Assembly: GCA_010093485.1 (NCBI GenBank)
Contig: MU001493.1
Location: 219,599-283,598, forward strand
Direction: 5' to 3'
Source of the DNA: Karstenula rhodostoma CBS 690.94
Taxonomy: Eukaryota; Ascomycota; Dothideomycetes; Pleosporales; Didymosphaeriaceae
DNA: 64,000 bases
Shown: in pieces, positions 9,948 through 18,041 of the stretch
Position numbering within the stretch: position 1 is the first letter of the stretch
Layout of the letters: every line of letters starts with the position of its first letter
The notes under the pieces: model-generated
What the model saw: only the letters and a program-made list of their open reading frames with translations
Told to the model about the DNA's origin: nothing
Database searches by the model: none
Translations under genes and position numbers: made by a program

Positions 9948-10745
9948 TCAACCATCAATAATGGCATCCAGCCTAGTCGCTGCTCCTCCCCTCCCTTCCA
10001 TAACCACACTTTTGCTCCCTCCCTTCTCCCGCTCATCCCCAACCGGCTGCAGCCTTAGCCAATCCCTCCACACCCATCTGGCCCTTCCATCCACCAGCCC
10101 CAAACTCACAGGCCCAAAGTCACGGCTATCATAACTCCGCCGCCAATTATCGCCCTCAACCCACACATGCCCAGTCGGCACAACCACCTTCCCCACCTCG
10201 ACGTCCCCATCCCCGCCCAACGTCCACTCCCGACTCCCCAGCCCATCCACACCCTCCACCCGCCTGCTATTCACCACCTCGGGATCGCACGCATACCCCC
10301 TGTGCGGGTACACGGTGTCGCCCTCGACGCCGACCACGCGCTTTATGCTTATCTCGCTCTGCTTGTGCGGCTTCCAGAAGGTGATGACGTCGCCGCGCTG
10401 GATGTCACTGCGCCCGAGGATGCCGCGCTGTATGAAGATGCGGTCTTTTGCGCCGGTCTCGTGCGCGGTGGGCGACAGCGTGGGCGCCATGGAGGACCCA
10501 TTCACAGAGTCGATTGTGAAGAAGTGGTCGCGGAAGAAGACGGCGGCGCAGAAGGAGGTGAAGGCGATGGAGGCGCCGGAGCGGAGGGTGCGGGCGGTGA
10601 AGAGTGGTGGGGTGGGGTGCGATGGGTTGGGGTTGGGGGTTGCGGAGGGTTTCGAGGCGGGTGGGCGGTGCTGTGTTGGGCGGTGGAGTTGGGGTTTGGG
10701 TTGTTTCGGCGGTCGTGGTAGTCGGGTTGGTGGTTTGGGCGGCAT
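9948..10745 (-). CDS. IMP2: Mitochondrial inner membrane protease subunit 2 (signal peptidase I family)
   Basis: A single-exon frame of 265 residues, ATG at 10745. It is a membrane-bound serine protease of the S26 family that trims sorting signals of proteins delivered to the intermembrane space. The catalytic Ser-Lys dyad is visible: S85 in VNGSSMAPTLSP and K135 in SIKRVVGVEGDTVY. The third conserved block is PTGHVWVEGDNWRRSYDSRDFGPV, with the family's GDN and SRD motifs. A hydrophobic stretch at about 58-72 is the likely membrane anchor. The first 50 residues are Pro/Arg/Lys-rich, basic and low in complexity, consistent with a mitochondrial leader. IMP2 is preferred over IMP1 because of the NGSSMAPTL motif and spacing, but this was judged by eye. 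Confidence 0.87.
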   Translation of the reverse strand: MPPKPPTRLPRPPKQPKPQLHRPTQHRPPASKPSATPNPNPSHPTPPLFTARTLRSGASIAFTSFCAAVFFRDHFFTIDSVNGSSMAPTLSPTAHETGAKDRIFIQRGILGRSDIQRGDVITFWKPHKQSEISIKRVVGVEGDTVYPHRGYACDPEVVNSRRVEGVDGLGSREWTLGGDGDVEVGKVVVPTGHVWVEGDNWRRSYDSRDFGPVSLGLVDGRARWVWRDWLRLQPVGDEREKGGSKSVVMEGRGGAATRLDAIIDG

Positions 10746-12533
10746 TGTGGAGGTGGGGGGTGGGCTACGGAGACGAGATGGATTGGTGTTGATGCGTGAG
10801 GAAGCTGTGAGGAAGTTGGAGCTCGGGCCACTTTGACCTTCTCTATCGATATCGCACTGTCGACATCGATTTGTTCACTACATACTCTTGTGTACTGTAC
10901 TAGGTAGCACAGCAGCCAGTCGAGATGCTTCGATCGTCTACTCGGTCTTGAGGAGGATTTGTACGATGGTTTCTCAAGGCAAGGAGGGTGCGCCTGTTCC
11001 ACTAGAAGGTGCGACCCCGTACTAAAGTTGCTCCGAGGAAAAGCCCTAGTCGTCCCCTAGAAAAGTTGATCTCGAACGCAACAGCCGCCCATGCTAATGC
11101 TGTACTGGAGATTGGCAATATACAAATAGCGCCCACGAGCAGGATCTCGATCATCTATCGCGTGTTTTGTCCACGATGGATTTACTGTTATCTTATGGTC
11201 GCTTCTAGGAATCTCATTAGCGCGGCTGTCAACAATCAGAACATGATTGTAGCGCGGCTTCTAGGTCGAAAACTTTCTTACGGCATTGCTGACCGACTAC
11301 GAGACTTTGAGGGTTGGTTGCGAGTGGTCCTGCTGAATGTTCGCCGAACCTACAGAGCTACCGATTACTATGTAAGACGGATCAAGCTTAACTGGCAAAG
11401 GCAATAGCTATGAGTTGAGGCATAAGAGGAAAGTCTCGCCGACAGTTGGAGCTCACATCTAAAATAGAAACGGAGAAAGGCATGCAGGCTTGGCTTCTCG
11501 CGATCCATCGGCGACTTATCTGTACGCCACATCATCAGGGAGTGGCGCGGCCTGTGCAGCCGATCTCGTCTTGGCCTGACACCTTCCGAGAGTGGCGCCG
11601 CTTAGTCTCAACTCAGCAGTCAGGAACAGGAGTCTCGACAGGTTTCCAAGGCAGCGCTTGGAGCCTCTCAATCTCTTGTAGCTTGTGGCCGGATCGCGTT
11701 TCAGAATTTTATGATGTCATTTCCACGGTACCGTTGCTATGGCGGGTAGGATGGGGCATATGCAGCTGTCGTGGGCGGCCAAGGTAGAAATGCTTGATGA
11801 AACCGCGCATGCGACATTTACGGTCCTTGCCGCGCACCCGGACGCTGATCGGTGCGGCTGGATGCATGACTTGCCGGCTATGCAGATTGTCGAAGGCGTG
11901 CGACGGCAGTCCAGGGGGCAAAGACGCGTAAAGGGGCGCGGTTTACACAGGATGAGCCTCGAAGCACGACGCAAACACCGAGACTCTCGCAAACACGACG
12001 CCGGTATCCTGAAGGCAAGAACTGGATTGGGGGATCCACCAGCTTCGCGGCTCCTGTTCTCGCCATCGGTCGAGCAACAATTATAGCTGGTTTTAGTGCA
12101 TCTGTCGTCATGACAAAGACAGCGCCGTGATGCAACCGGACGATCACCCCAGGCCAAGCTTTGCGCTTCTCCACAGAAGGCGCGGCGGCGAGGCAAGGAA
12201 GGCACCAATCACGTCGGAGCCACCTCGATGGGACCCCGGAAATCGCATGGCTTGTGAAGGCCCGGCGCAGGGAGTGGCGGTGCGGACCCAGTAAGGCCAT
12301 CACGCCTACGTAAGAGAAATGGCGAGGCGGTGCTTTGTGAAGGAACCAAACGCAGCCTTGGTTTGTTTGTTGGTCAGTGCCCGTGCATTACGTCGTAGTC
12401 AAACCTGCTATAAGAACACTCTTCGCCTTGCTCAATCCACATTCCCCCATCCATCAGCCAACAGTCACTCGTCCATTACAACACCAACACTTCTCCACCA
12501 ACACTTCACCACCCAACAACCCCACACTTCAAC
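10746..12533. other. Long intergenic region, no supported gene
   Basis: About 1.8 kb. Frames on both strands (for example 11009-11407 and 11878-12303) lack recognisable domains and any plausible splice pattern. The right end holds a promoter (TATA at 12409) and a leader with CCAAC/CACTTC repeats for the gene at 12534. Confidence 0.4.
12409..12414 (+). promoter_or_regulatory. TATA box of the Ala/Ser-rich secreted protein
   Basis: TATAAG 120 bases before the ATG at 12534, followed by a long A/C/T leader nearly free of G, as seen in highly expressed fungal genes. Confidence 0.5.
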
Positions 12534-13127
12534 ATGCGTTTCTCCGCCGTCTTCGTCGCTGCCGCCGCCGCCGGTGCTGCCAACGCCCAGATTGAATCGC
12601 TCGTCTCCTCTGTCCTCGGCGATGTCACCTCTGGCCTCGGTCAGGGCGTGACCTCTGCCATCAACAGCGTCACCTCCGCCGCTGGCTCCCACATTGCCTC
12701 TGCCACTGGCGCTGGATCCGTCCTCTCATCGCTTGAGTCGGGTGCTTCCTCCGTCGCCTCCTCTGTTGCCTCTGGTGCTTCCTCCGGTGTTTCCTCCGTT
12801 GCCTCTGGTGCTACCTCTGGTGCTTCCTCTGTCGCTTCCTCTGTCGCCTCCGGTGCCAGCTCGGCTGTCTCATCCATCGCCAGCTCTGCCAACAACGAGG
12901 CCTCCCAGATTGCCTCGTCCGCCTCCGCAGCGCTCTCCAGCGCCACCGACGGTGCCGCCTCGTCTTCCATCATTTCCGAGGCCAGCTCCCGCCTCGCCAG
13001 CGTCTCCTCTGCTGCCTCCTCCGGCGCCAGCTCTGCGACCGCATCCCCCGGCGCTGCTGCCGCTACCGGTGTCCCCGCCATGGGTGCCATCGCTGGTGGT
13101 CTCCTTGCCTTTGCCGGTCTTTTGTAA
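12534..13127 (+). CDS. Secreted Ala/Ser-rich protein, probable GPI-anchored cell-wall protein
   Basis: A single-exon frame of 197 residues. The N-terminus MRFSAVFVAAAAAGAANA is a clean signal peptide with cleavage probably after residue 18 (ANA/Q). The mature part is almost entirely Ala, Ser, Val, Gly and Thr, with imperfect repeats of the type SSVASGA from about residue 65 to 120. The C-terminus (MGAIAGGLLAFAGLL) is a short hydrophobic tail after small residues, as in GPI attachment signals. Serine density predicts heavy O-mannosylation. No catalytic domain or cysteine pattern is seen, so a structural wall protein is likely. Codon choice is strongly biased to C/T-ending codons, as in highly expressed genes. 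Confidence 0.85.
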   Translation: MRFSAVFVAAAAAGAANAQIESLVSSVLGDVTSGLGQGVTSAINSVTSAAGSHIASATGAGSVLSSLESGASSVASSVASGASSGVSSVASGATSGASSVASSVASGASSAVSSIASSANNEASQIASSASAALSSATDGAASSSIISEASSRLASVSSAASSGASSATASPGAAAATGVPAMGAIAGGLLAFAGLL

Positions 13128-14244
13128 GCGCTTGACAGCATATGTTTTCGCGTCAAACAAAAGTCACCTTTCACCAATCATCGCATTGGACCGGATCAGC
13201 CTCTGAAGCTATCTTCACTTCGCCTGCGAGGCACAACCTTCCGACTATGAACTATAATAACCGGTGTTTCGGAATATCCTGGTGGAATCAAGAGTGGGAT
13301 ACTGTAATGTACAGATGAATACAATTAAACAACGATACCAACTTCAAATTGTTTTCTCTACGCGTGATTGCTTTGACACTTTCTCCTCTACGCATGATTG
13401 TGCTGCCAATTCATCCTTCCCCATCTTGCTGCACGACGTGGTACCCCTTGTCGCAGACCAAACGCCACACCCGCCCGCATGCGTTGCTTCGCTGCACCTA
13501 CATCCAGGCCCAGCCCTGTTCCCCACCTCCCATTCGTCCTCGCACACCTTTCCAACCCCCAATCGCGAATCCCCATGACCAATTCCCCTGACTCATGCGC
13601 AACGCCGTTCGCAACACGTCATCTGCGACGTCTGGGCGCGGATGTGCCAGCTTACGCGGCCTGTGATGTCATTCTTCTCGATCGTGGTTAGCGTAGCTTG
13701 CTTGGGCTTAGCGTGAGATGGAAAGGGTTAGTGCAAAGAGGGAGGATTGCCTGATGCGTAGGTGTGGCGGTGCGGGGTTCTGTTTTGGGTTTGTGCGGAA
13801 GAGGGTTTGGGATGGATTGGAATGGATTGGGGGTGAGTGGGGCGTGAGTGGGTGGATGATATTAGGGTTGTTTTGTGATGAGAAGGTATATCAAAGTCTG
13901 TCTACCAATGACCCTGAGGCACGCTGTTGAAGGCGCCCTGTTGCTTGGTGCTTGGTGCTGTCACAAAAACAACGGTCCAATATTTGTGAATGGTCTGATG
14001 TCTACTCCTGGGCGCTTTTTGTACTATGTCAAGGCAGGAGACTGTACGATGAATTCGAACAGAAATCCGATATCGATTACGTGGAGTGCTATTTTTCCAC
14101 CACTTTACATGTTTCTGAATACTAACTATTGACGCTGTTTGAAATATCTGTGTTTTGGCACCCTACAGAGTTCATGTATTGCGTTTTGCCGCGGCTTCCA
14201 GAAGCTCGCGAAGTATCATATTTGACTAACTATTGACGTTCCAT
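13128..14244. other. Intergenic, with second copy of the 34-base repeat
   Basis: About 1.1 kb with no supported gene; several short frames have no family. Contains the repeat at 14192-14225 and the left direct repeat of the small element at 14235-14244. Confidence 0.4.
14192..14225 (+). repeat. 34-base dispersed repeat, copy 2
   Basis: Partner of 4916-4949. It lies about ten bases from the small element inserted at the end of the F-box gene, on the far side of that gene's original stop. Confidence 0.6.
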
Positions 14245-14292
14245 GGTTTTCTGATTGTTAACTCAAACTACAAAGTAGTGTCCCGTAAAGTG
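14245..14292. mobile_element. Small non-autonomous element, copy 2, inserted in the F-box gene 3' end
   Basis: 48 bases flanked by GACGTTCCAT at 14235-14244 and 14293-14302. Read on the F-box strand, removing the insert and one direct repeat joins ...HMEMER to Gln and TAG, so the insertion added a new tail to that reading frame. It shares a 46-base core with the copy at 8573-8618. Confidence 0.5.
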
Positions 14293-15883
14293 GACGTTCC
14301 ATCTCCATATGCTCTCTGTGAATCTGTTGGATAGATACGGGACAAGCAACTTCGATCTCGAGTTCTAGGATCAGGATTGCTTCCCCGTGAGAACGAATTT
14401 GCGAAGGCGTCAGCAGTTCATTCTCCATCTTCAGATGCCCGACGTCATTAGCATATGCCACATCTTGCCACTCCTTCACTACAAGTCCCTCGAGCTCAAA
14501 GTGCCAATTAGCTCGCCACACAATCTTAGCCTAGCGTCGACCTCTGTTACTGTTATATCTAAACAAAGCAGCATGACCTTTTCCTCCATTCCAGAGTTCC
14601 ATGGTTTGGAGTTTTGGCATTTTCTTTACCGCCCCGGCCGCCGAGTAAAGTACATGCTCAATTTTCCTTGGATCGTTATGTTGCTCGAGATCTTGAGAAG
14701 TGAGTGCCAGCGTTTGGAGGTGTTCCCATACCCAATCTCTACGCACACCCCAGAATAGCCTTGCGTCTGTCATAAAAGCGACAGATAGATGTTGGAGACC
14801 AAGGCTTGCCTCAGCGAGTGCTCTGGTCAACCGTGCGCTTACAATTCGGATAGCCCTTGTATATTGGTAATCCGAGAAGAGGTCGACTAGCTGAGCGATT
14901 TCTGTCCCAAAAGCAGGGTATACTTGATGTTCAAGTACATATAGCGTGTTGCGAGGGTCGTATGCCTCACTAAAATCCTCAAATAAGGTCATCCTTCTCA
15001 AGTTATTGGGAATGAGAGAAGGGAAGACCAAATCCGTCCAGCCTATAGAGAGAAGTGAGTAACTCGTGCCACACGAAATGCATATGCCATTGAAAGTGTA
15101 TGAACACTTACGCTTATCAGTATCCATCTCGATCTCATTCACTCCTGCGCTCCACGGCTCAATTACCAGATCTTCTAAATTTGGAAAGTGGGCTGAAAGC
15201 CGGCTAATAGCAATTAGATCCCACAGACGTCGTGTCTCCCGTCGTAACAGAAGGCGGGTAACGCAAGATACCTGGGGTACAGAAGCCCAAAACTCTCCAC
15301 CGCTTTCTGATGTCTCATGTCCTGAAGCATCGAAATCCATAAAAAGAATCCTCCAAAGACCCTGTTGACAGCACGGAGGCATGGCGACGTGCTGTGTACT
15401 GCAACGTGGTGTCGCCTGCTCCCTCATTCTGTTTCGGCTGAGCACGTTGGCAGGCTCAAAGCGAATGTACTTGAAGTAGTGTTCTGCATCAGAGGGAGAA
15501 TAGATACTGAGGTCGAGTGTCATGTCTCCACTGTGTGAACTTTTTCTGAGAGTTTGGAACATTGTACGGATGCCATCCTTGACAGCGACTGCGGTGGTCC
15601 TGTGCTCATACTCTGATTCATATTGATTGCATTCTGAGCAGTCGTAACTCTAGAGATCAATCGAATATCATATATACTTGATCAGGCTGAGATTTCGTTT
15701 TGCCATTATGTTGTTAAGCGTCGGAACATCCTGAGCTGTAAGGCTAAGCGAGTGAAAGTTTAGCTTTTCAATAGCTGTTTGCCACTTCCGACACACTGTG
15801 GCGTACTGCGCTATGTTGTTCCCACTAGCCAAATGCTTCAGTATCATGAATTGGATCTCTGGGGGTAGCGATGTTCGGTCCAT
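14258..15883 (-). pseudogene. F-box protein gene, disabled by three in-frame stops
   Basis: The frame starts at 15883 with a typical F-box (LPPEIQFMILKHLASGNNIAQYATVCRKW, here split for length: residues 6-34). Only one intron is needed: 15043-15111, 69 bases, GTAAGT...CTATAG. All coding segments lie in a single frame, yet it holds TGA at codon 72, TAG at codon 78 and TAG at codon 428. Homology to the fungal F-box family continues past each stop: SYDCSECNQ after the second, and WRANWHFELEGLVVKEW and then SHGEAILILELEIEVA after the third. No intron of normal size removes the first two stops; the only GT-AG around them spans 28 bases. Both TAG codons fit CAG to TAG, a CpA to TpA change as made by RIP. 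When intact it would have encoded a substrate adaptor for an SCF ubiquitin ligase of about 510 residues. Confidence 0.8.
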
Positions 15884-16709
15884 CGCGAAGGTGGGGCAGG
15901 GGAGTGTCGATAAAGCTCAAGTTATTCCACAGAGACTTCAAGACGTATCAGAACTGGCGACGGTTTCGTGAGAGTTGTTTTTACTGACTTACCTGGCTTA
16001 TCAGAATAAAAAGGAGCAATCATGCAGTTCTGTTGCGACGCAGTCTCTTTGGGGGCGATCGAAGGAGTTGAAGGAGTTGAAGTTTTCGAGATATGCGCTG
16101 CTGCCTGTCCAACAACATCGTCTAGTCGGATAAGACGCACCTTTGCAATTGTCAAACTTCAGCAACGCGCCGCTCCTCAACAGAGCCGGCCGGGTTACCC
16201 AGCCCAACAGCCTCCTGATCCTTTGGGGGCGAGCGGCAAAGAGGCTTCATTGATCATTTTCTCGTTGGTATATATACTTCTCAACGAGCAGCCTTTTTTA
16301 CTGTGCTGTTATTTTGGTGTAACCATGGTTCAGATCCATCGACTGTTGGTGCTTCGCGCGCTTTGGCAAGCGGCGGGTTCAGATCTATAACAAATCAAAT
16401 GGTTCAGCTTTCATAAGCACAAAACCAATAGATGGCCTGCATTTCATTTTTTGAATCGATCGGGCTCAAACCTGGGTGAGACACCTTGATTTATTGGTTT
16501 TTGTTTCCGGTCCCATACCTAAGGGTCAAAAAGGGGTTGCAAGTAAAAGGCAGGCCACCTGGATTACTAGTAGAAGATCTTTTCTCTTGTAAAAGAGGAT
16601 CCCTACCACACTACGCATGGAAGGGTGTAGACGTAGTATTAAAGGTTGAACAGGCTGGGTGCAGGCCATGATGCACGGGATATATAATGTTACACAAACT
16701 TCCTCTATC
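15884..16709. other. Intergenic, no supported gene
   Basis: About 830 bases upstream of the F-box pseudogene and of the 5S gene. Short frames only; a minus-strand 77-codon frame at 15922-16155 has no family. Confidence 0.4.
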
Positions 16710-16828
16710 ACATACGACCATAGGACACTGAAAACTAGGCTTCCCGTCCGCTCAGCCATATATAAGCAGTGTACCGGCGGATCAGTAGTTGCGTGGGTGA
16801 CCAGCAGCGAATCCCCGCTGTTGTATGT
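16710..16828 (+). rRNA. 5S ribosomal RNA
   Basis: About 119 bases. It starts ACATACGACCATAG and ends GTTGTATGT, which pair as helix I. ACACTG and CAGTGT pair as helix II, and GGC/GCC close the loop holding TCCCGTCCGCTC. The internal promoter region includes AGTAGTTGCGTGGGTGACCA and GCGAATCCCCGCTG, as in other Pezizomycotina 5S genes. A run of four T follows at once (16827-16830), with a longer one at about 16840, serving as RNA polymerase III terminators. 5S genes are dispersed singly in these fungi, so the isolated location is normal. Several bases differ from the Neurospora consensus as remembered, but the helices are kept, so it is probably functional. Confidence 0.9.
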
Positions 16829-16835
16829 TTTGCCT

Positions 16836-17258
16836 TTATCTTTTTTTGCTGTGTCGTACGTAGTATGCAAATTTTCGCTTCGGTGGGTCTTTGTCACGTG
16901 ACTTAGCAAAATGCCGTGCGAATGACCAACGCGTGACGGCCTTCTTCTTCCGGTCTCCACTCTTCAAATCGACGTCCTCGAAGTCGTCTTTGTTGAGGCC
17001 CTTTACATGTTGCGAGCCACCGAAGAGCTCCACCATCGCAAAGTCCTTCGAGTTCCGCTGCTCGAGTGCCTTCTTCTTCTGACGGCGGGACCATGCAAAG
17101 TAAACTATCACTATGAAGAGCATTTGGAGTGCGAGGATGCCGAGCACGGCGAGGATGACCTTGAAGGGGTTGTATTTCTCGTTGGCGGCTTGGGCGGCTT
17201 CGAGCTCATTTCGAAGGTGCAGAAGTGATGTGTTGACTGTGGTGGGGAAAGGTGGCAT
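16836..17258 (-). CDS. Small single-pass membrane protein, unknown function
   Basis: A 140-residue frame. The first true ATG is at 17258 (MPPFPTTVNTSLLHLRNELE); the frame extends upstream only through non-ATG codons. An N-terminal segment of about 30 residues rich in Glu/Ala is followed by one membrane span at about 33-57 (ILAVLGILALQMLFIVIVYF), a stop-transfer cluster (SRRQKKK), and a long basic cytosolic tail with an acidic patch (NKDDFEDVDL). No family is recognised. Its stop lies about 8 bases past the 5S gene, on the opposite strand, so transcription of the two converges. It is divergent from another small membrane protein at 17557. Confidence 0.65.
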   Translation of the reverse strand: MPPFPTTVNTSLLHLRNELEAAQAANEKYNPFKVILAVLGILALQMLFIVIVYFAWSRRQKKKALEQRNSKDFAMVELFGGSQHVKGLNKDDFEDVDLKSGDRKKKAVTRWSFARHFAKSRDKDPPKRKFAYYVRHSKKR

Positions 17259-17556
17259 GTTGATCGGGCTCAATGCCTTGCTAATTATGTTAATTGTGGG
17301 ATTTCTTGCGAAGGTTTTGGTGGTCTCTTTGTTGACTCTGTAAAGGATAGCAGTGCACGGAGAATATTATGTAAGGTAACCTCGTGCTGCATTGTGAATG
17401 CGACAAAGCGAATACAATGACCTTCACGATAGGACTTCAAAGAAACAGAAACCCTCACAATGTAATACTTCCATACAAGTACACGCCTGGCTCCCTTCAC
17501 CAGAGCCAACTCACTACTGAACACCTCGAATCCACCCCGCGTGTCATAATCTAACC
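17259..17556. other. Divergent promoter of two small membrane protein genes
   Basis: 298 bases between divergent ATGs. The architecture suggests shared regulation, but no specific motif was identified. Confidence 0.35.
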
Positions 17557-17904
17557 ATGTACACCTTAATCGTTCTCTTCGCTTTCCTCACCGCAGCGCA
17601 GGCCGCTCCTTCCAACTGCAACATCACCTGGTATCGATGTGAACGGGCTCCCGCGAACGGCGCGATGCCTATCACTCTCAAATCGAACAACCCTTTCGAA
17701 GACAAGGCAGGTGTTAAGGCGACATCGTTCAACAAGATCTTCTTGTACGCAGGTGTACCTTTCATCGGGCTCATTATCTGCGCCATCTTGCTGTGTGCCG
17801 TTGCGAGGTGTCGCAGGAAGCGGATGATGGCGAAGAAGGCGCAAGCGCAGGTTAGCCAGAGCGCTGGATCAGTTTTCCCGCCAAATGGAGGGTCGATGGC
17901 TTGA
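17557..17904 (+). CDS. Small secretory-pathway single-pass membrane protein, unknown function
   Basis: A 115-residue single-exon frame. The N-terminus MYTLIVLFAFLTAAQA is a signal peptide, probably cut before APSNCNITW. The short lumenal or extracellular part (about 50 residues) has two cysteines and an N-glycosylation sequon (NIT). A membrane span at about 66-86 (FLYAGVPFIGLIICAILLCAV) is followed by RCRRKRMMAKK and a short tail, giving a type I topology. No family is recognised. It shares an upstream region with the divergent small membrane protein gene at 16836-17258, and both have the same plan of a short ectodomain, one span and a basic juxtamembrane stretch. Confidence 0.65.
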   Translation: MYTLIVLFAFLTAAQAAPSNCNITWYRCERAPANGAMPITLKSNNPFEDKAGVKATSFNKIFLYAGVPFIGLIICAILLCAVARCRRKRMMAKKAQAQVSQSAGSVFPPNGGSMA

Positions 17905-18041
17905 AGCGAGGCATGCGATGTGAAAGGCGCTGATCGCACTGGGTAGATACTTTCTTGTGGCGTGAGGGTGTAGAAGATCTGCTGGCAGATCAGCACCATG
18001 AACCCAACAGAACAATCAGAGTTGACCTTACTAGCACTTTT

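Noticed and set aside
10167..10721. 184-codon frame antisense to the IMP2-like gene
   Set aside because: Shadow frame rich in Arg/Gly/Val with no family; the minus-strand frame has catalytic motifs.
11878..12303. Overlapping long frames in the 11-12.3 kb interval
   Set aside because: No recognisable motif on either strand, no consistent splice pattern, and different frames overlap without preference.
12641..13177. 178-codon Glu/Ala-rich frame antisense to the Ala/Ser-rich gene
   Set aside because: Mirror of the repetitive coding strand; the plus strand has the signal peptide, TATA box and leader.
15656..15683. GT...AG segment of 28 bases that would remove two stops of the F-box gene
   Set aside because: Too short for an intron in these fungi and not a multiple of three, so it would break the frame.
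16340..16395. GGGTTCAGATCT as a tRNA T-arm
   Set aside because: No matching acceptor stem, D-arm or anticodon arm could be built around it.
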